This document shows positions 1 to 9,178 of a DNA stretch of 64,000 nucleotides, piece after piece. The stretch lies in the NCBI GenBank assembly GCA_026399475.1, contig JAPLQY010000015.1, positions 1 through 64,000 of the forward strand. The letters are read 5' to 3'. This DNA comes from Rhodocyclales bacterium. Its GTDB lineage: Bacteria > Pseudomonadota > Gammaproteobacteria > Burkholderiales > Rhodocyclaceae. Made by a program: the position numbers and the translations under genes. Numbering within the stretch: the stretch's first letter is position 1; each line of letters starts with the position of its first letter. The notes beneath the pieces are model-generated. The model was not told where the DNA came from and did no database searches. It worked only from the letters and a program-made list of their open reading frames with translations.

Positions 1-126
1 CGCCTGATCCGTCCGCCAGGCTCGCCGTTGGAGGCGGAAACCGGCTTCGGGCTACGCCCTTCGCCGCTTCCCGCCTCCAACAGAAAAAGCGGACAATTCA
101 TGTGCTACAGAACCGGACAAGTCTAA
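1..126 (+). mobile_element. possible truncated end of an insertion sequence
   Basis: The left edge is open in frame 1 to a TAA at 124-126 and would encode the last ~41 residues of a protein that starts outside the window. Positions 29-86 form a long imperfect hairpin whose arms are GTTGGAGGCGG and CCGCCTCCAAC. Immediately after, CGGACAA occurs twice (92-98 and 114-120) in a spaced direct repeat, as in the multiple terminal repeats of some insertion sequences. The protein tail has no recognisable domain. That this is the 3' end of a transposase with its terminal repeats is an inference; a non-coding intergenic repeat is equally possible. Confidence 0.25.
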
Positions 127-223
127 AAACCCGCGACAGTCCCAACTGGATAACTTGACCGCCAGGCCATTGCGCCGCTACAATATTCCGACTTATTTAA
201 TCAACTATTTATTGGAACGTGCC

Positions 224-547
224 ATGGACATCAAACAGAAAATTCACGATACCGTTACCGGCAATCCCGTTGTGCTTTACATGAAGGGTACGCAGCAAGC
301 TCCGCAGTGCGGCTTTTCAGCCCGTGCAATCCAGATTCTGCAGACATGTGGCGTAAAGAATCTGGTGACAGTAGATGTGCTGGCTGATCCGGACGTCCGC
401 CAGGGTGTCAAGGATTACGCCAACTGGCCGACGGTGCCTCAGCTCTACATCAACGGCGAGTTTGTCGGCGGCAGCGACATCATGACCGAGATGTACCAGT
501 CGGGCGAGTTGCAGAAGCAGTTGGAACCCGTCCTCAACGCGGCCTGA
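224..547 (+). CDS. grxD: monothiol glutaredoxin, Grx4 family
   Basis: The product is a 107-residue Grx4-type monothiol glutaredoxin. The active site PQCGFS carries the single cysteine of the CGFS class, and WPTVPQLYINGEFVGGSDI is the glutathione-binding region. Family members bind a [2Fe-2S] cluster with glutathione and pass it to target apoproteins, often with BolA. I chose the ATG at 224 (MDIKQKIHDTV) because it gives the usual family length. An in-frame start at 155 would add 23 residues unlike the family, and the region before 224 is AT-rich and promoter-like. The gene stands alone and converges on the fructosamine kinase gene, whose stop lies 2 bp away. Confidence 0.95.
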   Translation: MDIKQKIHDTVTGNPVVLYMKGTQQAPQCGFSARAIQILQTCGVKNLVTVDVLADPDVRQGVKDYANWPTVPQLYINGEFVGGSDIMTEMYQSGELQKQLEPVLNAA

Positions 548-549
548 CA

Positions 550-1464
550 TCAGCGCCTCAGCTCTGCCAGCAGTCGTTCGATCATGCGCTGTGCCTGGCC
601 CAGATAGGCACCGCCAAACAGGTTGAAGTGGTTCAGGATGTGGTACAAGTTGTAGAGCGGCTTGCGCATTTCATAACCTGGATCAAGCGGCCACGCGCTG
701 CGGTAGGCGGCATAGAAGCTGGCTGGAAAGCCCCCGAAAAGTTCAGCCATGGCGATATCGGTTTCGCGGTCGCCGTAGTAGCAGGCCGGATCGAAAATAA
801 CCGCCGTGCCATCGCTGCTACGCCCCGCGTTGCCCGACCACAGATCGCCGTGCAGCAGGCTTGGCACGGGCTGGTAGTCGATGAAGAGGCCGCCGACGCG
901 CTCGATGATCGCGCCGCCTTTTGCTGCCAGCGTTTTGTCCATGCCGTTTCGCAGTGCGAGCTGGAACTGCGGTTGCAGCCGGCGTTCGCCGAAGAAATGC
1001 GGCCAGCTCCGATGAGGCGCATTGTTCTGCGGCGTGGCGCCGATGACGTTGTCTTCGCTCCAGCCGAAGAAGTCCCCTGTAGTGCGATGCAGTAGCGCCA
1101 GCGCGGTGCCGAGCCGGGCTCCAGCCTGTGGGTCGAGAGGCGCCAAATCAAGGAACTCGAGCACCAGAAAGGCCTGGTCGTCCGTGCTTCCCGGCGTGAT
1201 GACCGCCGGCGTCCGCACGGCGCCCGTCGCCGACAGCGCCTGCAGTCCCCGGGCTTCCGCGGCGAACATGGGCGCGGCGGCGAGTTCGGCGGTCTTTACA
1301 AAATAATGGCGAGGACCGTCGGAAATCTTCCAAGCTCGATGAATCGAGCCGCCGCCGACAGGGCTGGCCGAACATGGGGTGAAGGAGGTCCCGGTGCGCT
1401 CGGAAATCGCCGCCGCAATGGCGTCAAATCCGGAGTTAAACCCGGCGCCTGGCTCCGGTGTCAA
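550..1464 (-). CDS. fructosamine/ketosamine-3-kinase family protein
   Basis: The 304-residue protein belongs to the fructosamine-3-kinase (aminoglycoside-phosphotransferase-like) family, which phosphorylates ketosamines on glycated amines and so promotes deglycation. Visible marks are the nucleotide-binding lysine in YFVKTAE (K57), the catalytic loop HGDLWSGN (205-212) and the metal-binding FDPACYYGDRE segment (224-234), plus the family's HFNLFGGAYL tail. Its ATG overlaps the stop of the upstream Ser/Thr kinase gene by 4 bp (ATGA), so the two are translationally coupled and likely co-transcribed. The real substrate, sugar-protein adduct or small molecule, cannot be told from sequence. Confidence 0.9.
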   Translation of the reverse strand: MTPEPGAGFNSGFDAIAAAISERTGTSFTPCSASPVGGGSIHRAWKISDGPRHYFVKTAELAAAPMFAAEARGLQALSATGAVRTPAVITPGSTDDQAFLVLEFLDLAPLDPQAGARLGTALALLHRTTGDFFGWSEDNVIGATPQNNAPHRSWPHFFGERRLQPQFQLALRNGMDKTLAAKGGAIIERVGGLFIDYQPVPSLLHGDLWSGNAGRSSDGTAVIFDPACYYGDRETDIAMAELFGGFPASFYAAYRSAWPLDPGYEMRKPLYNLYHILNHFNLFGGAYLGQAQRMIERLLAELRR

Positions 1465-2774
1465 AGCGACGCCAAGCGGGCATTGGCGTCGGCCAGGCGG
1501 CCGGCGATGACGTCAAGAAAGCCCTGGTAGAAATGCATTCGGCACACATCCGAAGCGTGCTGCAAGGCTTGTGCCGATATGGTGACGACGCGGGTGGTGG
1601 TCTGCGCTACCACGTCGGCGCCGCGGGTGTGTTCGCCGCGCCGGATGATGGCCATTTCGCCGAAACATTCGCCAGCCGCAAGAGTCCCCAGCGAATGCCC
1701 AACCTTCGAGACCGTCAATTCACCGTCGAGCAGGAAAGCAAAGAAATCACCGCGCTCGCCGTCCCGCATGATCACCGTGCCGGCCGCCACTTCGTCCCAG
1801 CGCGAGAAGCGCACCACTTCCCACAGATCGACGTCGGAAAATTCGTTGAAGAAATGCAGCGCCCGCAGTGCCTCGAATTTCTCGCTGTCCGGGAAGGCCT
1901 GACGATGCGCCGAAAGCTGCTTGTTGCGGAAGGACTGGGCGAGATCGTGGGAAAACTCCTCCCACGTCTGGTAACGCGCTTCGATTTCCTTTTGCATGGC
2001 ACGGGCAACCACGGCATCGAGGCTCACCGGCATGTCGGCGCGGAAGGTCGACGGCGGCGGCGGATCCGTATTGCAGATCTGATAAATCATGCCGTAGTTG
2101 GAGGTCGACTGGAACGGCAACCGCCCGGTCAGCAACTGGTACATCACCACACCCAGCGAGTAGATGTCGGTCTGATGATTGAGTGTCATGTCGCGCACCT
2201 GTTGCGGCGACATGTAGGCCGGAGAGCCGACGCCCGATACCTGGGTTCGTGTCTGTTCTCCGCTGGTCAGCATCGCCGCGCCAAAATCGGAAATTTTTAT
2301 GTCGCCGCTGGCCCGATCGTCGCTGTCTCCCGCATTTGCCAGCAGGATGTTTGCCGGCTTGATGTCGCGATGGGTAACCCCGGCGCGAAAGGCGTATTCA
2401 AGCGCGCGAGTGCACTTGAAGATCATTTCCACCAGGCGGTCTACCGGCAGCAGAGTGCTTGGGCTGCAGAAGGGCTCGAGCGTGCCGCCCCGAACGTATT
2501 CCATGACAATGTAGCTTTGATCCTCGGCAACCACAGCATCAAAAATCTGCACGATGTGCGGATGCATCAGCTTTCCGGCCAGCGAAGCCTCGGTCATCAA
2601 CAGATTACGGTAGAGTCGGCCGCGTTCCTTGTCGCGCAGCACCTCGGGGAATATGGCCTTGACCGCGACTTCGCGCTCGGCAAAGGGGTCAAAGCCGAGG
2701 TAGACAATTGAGGTAGCGCCTTCGCCGAGCTTCTCGCGAATCTCGTACTTGCCGATGCGCTCGGGAATTGTCAT
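1461..2774 (-). CDS. Ser/Thr protein kinase with C-terminal cyclic-nucleotide-binding domain
   Basis: A 437-residue Hanks-type protein kinase. The glycine loop GEGATS begins near residue 17. The ATP-binding lysine is in VAVKAI (K39), the catalytic loop is HRDIKPAN (135-142) and the metal-binding DFG is at 163-165, so all key catalytic residues are present. From about residue 300 a cNMP-binding beta-roll follows (GERGDFFAFLLDGELTVSK, then GECFGEMAIIRRGEHTRGA). There is no transmembrane or PASTA segment, so the enzyme looks cytosolic and probably gated by cyclic nucleotide or by domain contact. It is the first gene of a two-gene unit with the fructosamine kinase. Target proteins are unknown. 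Confidence 0.93.
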   Translation of the reverse strand: MTIPERIGKYEIREKLGEGATSIVYLGFDPFAEREVAVKAIFPEVLRDKERGRLYRNLLMTEASLAGKLMHPHIVQIFDAVVAEDQSYIVMEYVRGGTLEPFCSPSTLLPVDRLVEMIFKCTRALEYAFRAGVTHRDIKPANILLANAGDSDDRASGDIKISDFGAAMLTSGEQTRTQVSGVGSPAYMSPQQVRDMTLNHQTDIYSLGVVMYQLLTGRLPFQSTSNYGMIYQICNTDPPPPSTFRADMPVSLDAVVARAMQKEIEARYQTWEEFSHDLAQSFRNKQLSAHRQAFPDSEKFEALRALHFFNEFSDVDLWEVVRFSRWDEVAAGTVIMRDGERGDFFAFLLDGELTVSKVGHSLGTLAAGECFGEMAIIRRGEHTRGADVVAQTTTRVVTISAQALQHASDVCRMHFYQGFLDVIAGRLADANARLASL

Positions 2775-2784
2775 CGATCAGTGA

Positions 2785-4188
2785 TCAGAGCCGAGCGCGC
2801 GAGCGTTCGATGGCGGCCCTTACCTGCGTCGGCGCGGTGCCGCCGAGATGGTTGCGGGCAGCGAGCGAACCCGTTACGGTCAGCACGGCAAATGCGTCAT
2901 CGGCTACCAGCGGCGAGAACGAGCGCAGTTCGTCGAGCGTCAGGTCCGGCAGGTCGCAGCCACGTGCCTCGCAGGCGCGCACGGCACGGGCGACGGCTTC
3001 ATGCGCGTCGCGGAAGGGCAGGCCCTTTTTAACCAGATAGTCGGCGAGGTCTGTCGCGGTGGCGTAGCCCTGACGCAACGCAGCGGCCATGGCTTCCGGT
3101 ATGACGCGAATGCCAGGGACCAGATCGGCAAAGATGCGCAGGGTATCGGTCAGTGTGTCGGCGGTGTCGAACAAGGGCTCCTTGTCTTCCTGGTTGTCCT
3201 TGTTGTAGGCCAGCGGCTGGCCTTTCATCAATGTGAGCAGGCCCATCAGGTGGCCGAAGACGCGGCCGGTCTTGCCCCGCGCGAGTTCCGGCACGTCCGG
3301 GTTCTTCTTCTGCGGCATGATCGACGAGCCGGTACAGAAACGGTCGGCGAGATCGATGAAGCCGATGCGCGGGCTCATCCACAGAATCAGCTCTTCCGAG
3401 AAGCGCGAAATATGGGTCATCACCAGTGACGCGGCAGCACAGAATTCGATGGCGAAATCGCGGTCGGAAACGGCGTCCAGCGAGTTTTCGCAGATGCCCT
3501 CGAAGCCAAGCTCGTGCGCCACGGCTTCGCGGTCAATGGGAAAGGTAGTGCCCGCCAGTGCTGCGGCGCCCAGTGGCAGGCGATTGACGCGGCGGCGGCA
3601 ATCGGCAAAACGTTCGCGGTCGCGGCGCAGCATTTCGAAATAGGCCAGCAGGTGGTGGCCGAAAGTCACCGGCTGCGCCACCTGCAAGTGCGTAAAGCCG
3701 GGCAGAGGTGTATCAACATGGGCTTCCGCCGCGTCGAGCAGCGCCCTCTGGAAATTGCGCAGCAGGCTGTCGATGTCGTCGATGGTATCGCGCAGCCAGA
3801 GCCGGATGTCGGTGGCCACCTGGTCGTTGCGCGAACGACCGGTGTGCAGGCGCTTGCCGGCATCGCCGACCAGGGCCGTGAGGCGTTTCTCGATGTTGAG
3901 ATGCACATCCTCGTCGTCGAGGTTCCAGTTGAAACTGCCCGCTTCGATCTCAGCGGCAATTGTTGCCATGCCCTGCTCGATGGCTGCCAGGTCCGAGGTG
4001 GCGATGATGCCTTGCCGCGCCAGCATTCGCGCATGTGCCAGCGAAGCCCGTATGTCCTGGCGCCACATGCGGCGATCAAAGAACACGGACGCGGTGTACC
4101 GCTTTACCAGATCGGAAACAGGCTCGGAAAAGCGGCCGGACCACGCCGTGTCGGCGGCGGGAGACGCCGGAAGTGTTGGTTCTGTCAT
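2785..4188 (-). CDS. argH: argininosuccinate lyase
   Basis: The 467-residue protein has the normal ArgH length and catalyses the last step of arginine synthesis, argininosuccinate to arginine plus fumarate. The fumarase/aspartase superfamily signature [12 protein letters not shown] is intact and carries the catalytic serine. The N-terminal [19 protein letters not shown] and the [12 protein letters not shown] segment are typical of ArgH. It is divergent from the sensor kinase gene that begins 44 bp away. The kinase gene 2774-1461 lies 10 bp downstream on the same strand, so read-through is possible, although the functions are unrelated. Confidence 0.97.
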   Translation of the reverse strand: MTEPTLPASPAADTAWSGRFSEPVSDLVKRYTASVFFDRRMWRQDIRASLAHARMLARQGIIATSDLAAIEQGMATIAAEIEAGSFNWNLDDEDVHLNIEKRLTALVGDAGKRLHTGRSRNDQVATDIRLWLRDTIDDIDSLLRNFQRALLDAAEAHVDTPLPGFTHLQVAQPVTFGHHLLAYFEMLRRDRERFADCRRRVNRLPLGAAALAGTTFPIDREAVAHELGFEGICENSLDAVSDRDFAIEFCAAASLVMTHISRFSEELILWMSPRIGFIDLADRFCTGSSIMPQKKNPDVPELARGKTGRVFGHLMGLLTLMKGQPLAYNKDNQEDKEPLFDTADTLTDTLRIFADLVPGIRVIPEAMAAALRQGYATATDLADYLVKKGLPFRDAHEAVARAVRACEARGCDLPDLTLDELRSFSPLVADDAFAVLTVTGSLAARNHLGGTAPTQVRAAIERSRARL

Positions 4189-4232
4189 AATCAGGTTAAC
4201 ATCTCAGCAGGCATTGGATGCAATAAAAACAC

Positions 4233-5288
4233 TTGAAAATCAAAGGCAACAGGCAATTGAGCCAAGCACGAAGTATAAGGGAAAACCCTGCCCCGTCCGG
4301 TCCGCCGGACTTCCGCAAGCCTGATACCTGGTTCCGCGTGCTGCTGATCGTCAATTCAGGCGCTCTGCTCGGCGCTCTGGCAGCCAATCGCGAATGGCGA
4401 TTCTTCTTCGCTGAACTTCTTGAGCTGGCGGCGCTGGTCGAGCCGGTGACGCTGGTCAGTCTGGCCCTGCTGGCGCTTGCCAGCGCATGGTTACCACGCT
4501 TGCCGAAGTGGCTTGGCGGTGTGCTTGTGGTCCTGCTGGTACTCTTGGTGACAGCCGCCGTACGCAGTCTTTTTGCGGCGGTGCATCTGATCGCGCCGGA
4601 TGCGGCGGGATTCAGTCGAATTTCCTTGTGGGCGGTGATCGGCGTTGCATTGTTGCTCGGATGGTTCGAGATGAGCGGACGCGTGAGGTCGCCCGCCCTG
4701 GCGGAGGCACGATTGCTCGCATTGACAGCGCGCATCCGGCCGCATTTTCTGTTCAATGCCTTGAATGCAGTTCTCGGGGTGATGCGGTCGGATCCACGCC
4801 GCGCAGAAACGGCGCTGGAGGAGCTGGCGGACCTGTTTCGCGTGCTGATGCGTGAGAATGCCGATCTGGTTCCGCTGTCGGAGGAAATCTTGGTGGCGCG
4901 ACAGTACGTCAATCTCGAGCGTTTGCGACTGGGTGAGCGAGTACGTGTGGTGTGGGACATGACGGCCTGCCCGCCGGATCCACTGGTCCCGCCCCTGATG
5001 CTGCAGCCCCTGCTGGAAAATGCCGTCTATCATGGTATCGAGCCCGCGACTGAGCCGGGTGAAATCACGATTCGCTTCGAGCGCAAGGATTCGCGGCTGA
5101 GAGTTGAGCTTTCCAATCCGATGACTGCCGCGCAAAGTCATACCCGTGGCAATCAGATGGCCCTGACAAATATCCGCGAGCGACTGATGCTGTTTTTCGA
5201 TCTTGAGGCAACGATGACCACGCAGGTTAGCGCCGGCCGATTTTGTGTTTCCATCGAGTTTCCCTACCGCCCGGTGACTGACCGATGA
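4233..5288 (+). CDS. LytS/AlgZ-type sensor histidine kinase
   Basis: About 351 residues. Four hydrophobic segments in residues 33-145 form the membrane sensor; a His_kinase domain follows with the phosphoacceptor in IRPHFLFNALN (H171), then an ATPase domain with LLENAVYHG. This is the architecture of AlgZ/FimS, the unorthodox kinases paired with LytTR regulators. The start shown is a TTG at 4233; no strong Shine-Dalgarno sequence decides it, and the protein could begin a little further downstream. The stop overlaps the regulator's ATG by 4 bp, so the pair is translationally coupled. In pseudomonads the homologous pair controls alginate and twitching motility; here the targets are unknown. Confidence 0.9.
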   Translation: MKIKGNRQLSQARSIRENPAPSGPPDFRKPDTWFRVLLIVNSGALLGALAANREWRFFFAELLELAALVEPVTLVSLALLALASAWLPRLPKWLGGVLVVLLVLLVTAAVRSLFAAVHLIAPDAAGFSRISLWAVIGVALLLGWFEMSGRVRSPALAEARLLALTARIRPHFLFNALNAVLGVMRSDPRRAETALEELADLFRVLMRENADLVPLSEEILVARQYVNLERLRLGERVRVVWDMTACPPDPLVPPLMLQPLLENAVYHGIEPATEPGEITIRFERKDSRLRVELSNPMTAAQSHTRGNQMALTNIRERLMLFFDLEATMTTQVSAGRFCVSIEFPYRPVTDR

Positions 5289-6076
5289 GCTACGCCTTGC
5301 GCCTTCTGCTGGTGGATGACGAGGCTCCGGCGCGTGCCCGCCTGCGTGATTTGCTGGGTGACATCGCTGCCGAGATTCCAAGTACCGTGGTGGCCGAGGC
5401 GGCTGACGGATTTTCAGCGCTGGAGAGGGCGCAAGCCGGCGACCTTGATGTGGCGCTGATCGATATTCGAATGCCGGGCATGGACGGGGTGGAGCTTGCC
5501 CGCCATCTGGCACGGCTTCCCACGACGCCGGCCGTGATATTCGTCACTGCCTTTGATCAGTATGCAGTGCAGGCTTTTGAATTGGCGGCACTGGACTATC
5601 TGGTCAAGCCGGTGCGCGCCGCCCGCCTTGCCGATGCCTTGAGGAAAGCCAGGCGCCGTGCGGATGATGCGGTTCGCCTGGAGAAATTAAGCGAAGCGGT
5701 ATCCGCCGGAACGGCGTTGGCGACACGGCAAAATCTGTCCTGCCTGGAACGCGGCCGCATCCTGTTGGTGTCCGTAGGGGATATCCTCTACCTCAAAGCG
5801 GAACAGAAATATGTCACCGCCCGCACCGCAGAGCGCGAGTATCTTCTGGAAGAGTCTCTGGTACATCTTGAGGCTGAATTCAGCGAGTGTTTTTTGCGCA
5901 TCCATCGCAACTGCCTCGTTGCGCGCGCTGCCGTAACCGGAGTGGAGCGCGCGGTCGACCAAGGCGATGCGGAAGCTCATTGGCAGGTGATTCTGGAAGG
6001 AACGGCCGAGCGTTTTCCGGTAAGCCGACGGCAGTGGCCGCAGGTCAAGACGCTGCTCAAGCTTCATGGGCAATGA
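5285..6076 (+). CDS. LytTR-family response regulator (AlgR type)
   Basis: 263 residues: an N-terminal receiver domain with the acidic pocket DDE (11-13), the phosphoacceptor in ALIDIRMPGMDG (D60) and the switch lysine in DYLVKPV, then a LytTR DNA-binding domain over roughly residues 155-260 (ILYLKAEQKYVTAR and FLRIHRNCLVAR are typical). It overlaps the upstream kinase by 4 bp and is its evident partner. Symbol algR would fit by architecture, but direct orthology is inferred rather than shown. Confidence 0.92.
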   Translation: MSYALRLLLVDDEAPARARLRDLLGDIAAEIPSTVVAEAADGFSALERAQAGDLDVALIDIRMPGMDGVELARHLARLPTTPAVIFVTAFDQYAVQAFELAALDYLVKPVRAARLADALRKARRRADDAVRLEKLSEAVSAGTALATRQNLSCLERGRILLVSVGDILYLKAEQKYVTARTAEREYLLEESLVHLEAEFSECFLRIHRNCLVARAAVTGVERAVDQGDAEAHWQVILEGTAERFPVSRRQWPQVKTLLKLHGQ

Positions 6077-6154
6077 AGGACAGGGAATGGAACCCGATCG
6101 CTCTCCAGGCTGAAAGCGGCTCGTCAAAATCCACAAGGCACCGGCGTGGTTTCG

Positions 6155-6183
6155 TTGACGCCGACACCCCCGCCGCCTAACAT
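6155..6183 (+). promoter_or_regulatory. sigma-70-like promoter for the polyprenyl synthase gene
   Basis: TTGACG (6155-6160) is followed after 17 bp by TAACAT (6178-6183), a close match to the -35/-10 consensus. The predicted transcript would start near 6190, downstream of the longest in-frame GTG (6146), and so favours the internal start at 6215. Not tested experimentally. Confidence 0.5.
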
Positions 6184-6214
6184 CGCGCCTTTGTATCAAT
6201 ATTCAATACTCCCA

Positions 6215-7183
6215 GTGGACTTCGCCAGCCTGTATGCCCCAATTGATGCCGACATGCACGCGGTTGACGCCGTGGTTCGGGCGCGACTGCATTCGGAAGT
6301 GGTGCTTGTTCGCCAGGTCGCCGAGTACATCATTTCGGCTGGCGGCAAGCGCATGCGGCCCGCGCTGGTGCTGCTGTCCGCCAGCGCCTGTGGCTATTCA
6401 GGAACCCGCCATCACGAACTGGCTGCCGTGGTTGAGTTCATCCATACCGCCACGCTGCTGCATGATGATGTAGTCGATGAGTCGTCGCTGCGGCGCGGCC
6501 GCGATACTGCCAATGCGGTGTTCGGCAACCCGGCCAGCGTGCTCGTCGGTGATTTTCTGTATTCGCGGGCTTTCCAGATAATGGTTGGGGTCGGCAGCAT
6601 GCGTGTGATGCAAGTGTTGGCTGATGCGACCAACATCATTGCCGAGGGCGAAGTCCTGCAATTGATGAACTGCCGTAACGCCGATATCGAGGTGGATGAG
6701 TATCTTCGGGTGATTCGCTACAAGACCGCCAAGCTGTTCGAAGCCGCCGGACGGCTCGGCGCCATTCTTGGCAATGTGAGTCCTGAGATCGAGGAAGCGA
6801 TGGCAGTCTATGGCACGCATATCGGCACGGCATTTCAGTTGATCGATGATGTGCTCGACTACTCCGGGCAAGAGGCGGAAACGGGCAAACATCTCGGCGA
6901 CGACCTGGCCGAAGGCAAACCGACCCTGCCATTGATACATGTCATCCAGCATGGCAGTTCGCAGCAGGCGGATTTGGTGCGTGGCGCCATTGAAAACGCC
7001 AGCGGTGATCGCTTCGCCGAAGTGCTTGCGGCGGTGCGTTCCAGCGGCGCTCTCGAGGCCGCGCGTCAGCACGGAGTCGCCGAGGCCGAGATGGCGAAGG
7101 CTGCCCTGGTGTGCTTGCCGGATTCAAAGTTCAGGGAAACGCTGCTACAATTGGCAGACTTTGCGGTGCAACGGAGTTTTTGA
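6215..7183 (+). CDS. ispB: polyprenyl (octaprenyl) diphosphate synthase
   Basis: An all-trans polyprenyl diphosphate synthase of ~322 residues, which makes the side chain of ubiquinone/menaquinone. The first aspartate-rich motif is LLHDDVVDES, the second is LIDDVLDYSG, and GGKRMRPALVLL binds isopentenyl diphosphate. The frame opens at a GTG at 6146, but a good promoter lies inside 6155-6183. The GTG at 6215 (giving MDFASLYAPIDADM) matches the usual N-terminus better and is preferred; neither start has a convincing Shine-Dalgarno. The gene is followed by tRNA-Pro. IspB (C40 product) is the usual assignment, but product chain length cannot be read from sequence. Confidence 0.9.
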   Translation: MDFASLYAPIDADMHAVDAVVRARLHSEVVLVRQVAEYIISAGGKRMRPALVLLSASACGYSGTRHHELAAVVEFIHTATLLHDDVVDESSLRRGRDTANAVFGNPASVLVGDFLYSRAFQIMVGVGSMRVMQVLADATNIIAEGEVLQLMNCRNADIEVDEYLRVIRYKTAKLFEAAGRLGAILGNVSPEIEEAMAVYGTHIGTAFQLIDDVLDYSGQEAETGKHLGDDLAEGKPTLPLIHVIQHGSSQQADLVRGAIENASGDRFAEVLAAVRSSGALEAARQHGVAEAEMAKAALVCLPDSKFRETLLQLADFAVQRSF

Positions 7184-7269
7184 CCGCCGCAATGTCTGCA
7201 AGGATGACCCCTCGGGCCGAGTTTTTCAGCCTGTTCCCGCAATGTCCTTCCTTGCCACCAACTTGCCAT

Positions 7270-7346
<77 letters not shown>

Positions 7347-7376
7347 TCTTCCGTCTGCTGCGGGGGCCTGACAGCC

Positions 7377-7595
7377 GTGGCGAAGTTCCTCCTCTTTATC
7401 GTCGTGCTCGCCGTGATTTATGCGGTGGTGCGCGCGTCAAACCGGCGCAGCAAGCCGCCACCCGCAGCGCGCCTGCCTGATGCCATGACGCAATGCGCGC
7501 ACTGCGGGCTGCATTTCCCCCATGCCGAGTCTGTAAGCGACGGTGAACGCGACTACTGTTGCGAGGAGCATCGACGCATGGGAGTCCGCTCTTGA
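7377..7595 (+). CDS. PP0621-like small membrane-anchored protein with Cys pairs
   Basis: 72 residues starting at GTG (7377). One N-terminal membrane segment ([15 protein letters not shown]) is followed by a basic stretch and a small metal-binding-like module with CAHC and CC(E)EH. It resembles the PP0621 family of unknown function. Its stop overlaps the proposed TTG start of pilS by 3 bp (TTGA), and such a gene commonly sits just before pilS in betaproteobacteria. This suggests a link to the PilS-PilR pathway, but no function is established. Confidence 0.75.
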   Translation: MAKFLLFIVVLAVIYAVVRASNRRSKPPPAARLPDAMTQCAHCGLHFPHAESVSDGERDYCCEEHRRMGVRS

Positions 7596-9178
7596 GCGCG
7601 CAGGCCATTGCACCACAGGAAACCGACGCCATCGAGTCCTTCTGGCGTTCGCTGCGCTTCTTCTCGATCTACCGTTTGTCGATCGCCTTGCTGTTCCTGG
7701 TTGCGGCGCTGGTTTTCGGCGACACGGTGACTCTCGGCACGCAGGATGCCCGGCTGTTTGGCCGTGTCGCCGCAGTTTATCTCGTGCTGGCCATCGTGTT
7801 TCTTGTCGCACTGCTGCGCAGACCTCGTCGCTTCAATCTTCAGCTTTCAGGACAGGTGGCCGTCGACATTGCAGCCCTGACGCTGATGATGTTCGCCAGT
7901 GGCGGACAGAAGAGCGGAATAGCCATTCTGCTGCTTGTGGTTGTTGCCGGTGCGGGTCTGGTCGGGCAGGGGAGGATGACGCTGTTCTACGCTGCGTTGG
8001 CCTCGGTGGCGATGCTGCTGGAGGAAAGTTGGCGAGCCCTGACCAGGGAAGCCGACCCGGCAGACTTTGTGCGTACCGGAATCATCAGCATTGCCTTCTT
8101 CGGTACTGCAATCATCGCCCGGTTGCTGGCGCAGCGAGTGGTTGCCAACGAAACGCTGGCACGGGAACGCGGGCGGGAGCTCAACGACCAGTTACGAATC
8201 AGCGAGCGGATCATTCGCGACATGGAGGACGGTGTGCTGGTGGTCGACGGCGACGGACAGGTCCGGCTGCTCAATCCGCGTGCCGAAGCACTACTCGACC
8301 TGCAGGCATCCGATGGCGCCGAACTGGCTACGCTTTCCCGCGGGCTGGCTGATCGCTTCCGTGTGTGGAGCATGCAACCGGTCGAAATGGTTGAAATGCT
8401 GCGCCAGGACAGCGGGCGCCTGTTGCGCGTGCGCTATCTGCCCTCAGCCGAGTCAGGGGGGCATGCGCTCATTTACCTGGAAGACATGGAGCGGGTACAG
8501 TCCCAGGCGCAGCAGCTGAAACTTGCCGCGTTGGGACGGCTGACCGCCAACATGGCACACGAGATCCGCAATCCGCTGGCAGCCATCAGCCATGCGGCGG
8601 AACTGCTGGCGGAGGAGGATACCGATCCCCTGCGCCAGCGCCTCGCCCGTATCATTCATGACAATACGCGTCGTCTCAATCGGCTTGTGACCGAGGTGCT
8701 CGAACTCGGTCGCCGCGACCGCGCGCAACCGGAAACCCTGCGTTGGCAGGCCTTCCTTTCCGGATTTCTGGAGGAGCTGGCTTTGCACGACGTATCGGCC
8801 GGACGGCGGGTATGTGTTGGCGACGGCGATGCCGAACTGCGTTTCGATCGGGGTCACCTGTATCGTGTGCTGTGGAATCTGCTGGGGAATGCACTGCGCC
8901 ATGCCAGCGTAGCTGAGGGTGCGGTACGCCTTGAGGCGAGGTCTGCGGCTGCCGCGAACCGCGTGGAACTGCACATCATCGATGATGGTCCGGGGGTTGA
9001 TGAGACGCAGCGCAACCAGGTGTTCGAACCATTTTTTACGACCCACGGCGCGGGCACCGGACTGGGACTCTACATTGCGCGGGAACTGTGCGAGGCGAGC
9101 GGCGCCCGGCTCGAACTGCTGGATGCGGAGCCAGGCGCCCATTTCTGCATTACCGCCGAAGGACTCGTATGTCGCTGA
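7592..9178 (+). CDS. pilS: PilS-type sensor histidine kinase
   Basis: A ~528-residue sensor kinase: about six N-terminal membrane helices, a PAS-like segment, the H-box AHEIRNPLAAISHAAELL (about residue 324), the N-box LWNLLGNALRHA and the G-box GTGLGLYIARELCEASGA. It pairs with PilR, which controls sigma-54 transcription of type IV pilin genes in related bacteria. I place the start at TTG 7592 because GGGAG lies at 7580-7584, 7 nt upstream, and the start overlaps the previous stop. A TTG at 7559 in the same frame lacks a comparable ribosome-binding site. pilS overlaps pilR by 10 bp. Confidence 0.9.
   Translation: MSAQAIAPQETDAIESFWRSLRFFSIYRLSIALLFLVAALVFGDTVTLGTQDARLFGRVAAVYLVLAIVFLVALLRRPRRFNLQLSGQVAVDIAALTLMMFASGGQKSGIAILLLVVVAGAGLVGQGRMTLFYAALASVAMLLEESWRALTREADPADFVRTGIISIAFFGTAIIARLLAQRVVANETLARERGRELNDQLRISERIIRDMEDGVLVVDGDGQVRLLNPRAEALLDLQASDGAELATLSRGLADRFRVWSMQPVEMVEMLRQDSGRLLRVRYLPSAESGGHALIYLEDMERVQSQAQQLKLAALGRLTANMAHEIRNPLAAISHAAELLAEEDTDPLRQRLARIIHDNTRRLNRLVTEVLELGRRDRAQPETLRWQAFLSGFLEELALHDVSAGRRVCVGDGDAELRFDRGHLYRVLWNLLGNALRHASVAEGAVRLEARSAAAANRVELHIIDDGPGVDETQRNQVFEPFFTTHGAGTGLGLYIARELCEASGARLELLDAEPGAHFCITAEGLVCR

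Noticed and set aside
1458..2711. long plus-strand open frame (417 codons) over the Ser/Thr kinase gene
   Set aside because: It is the antisense of a clear kinase with all catalytic motifs; its own translation has no domain.
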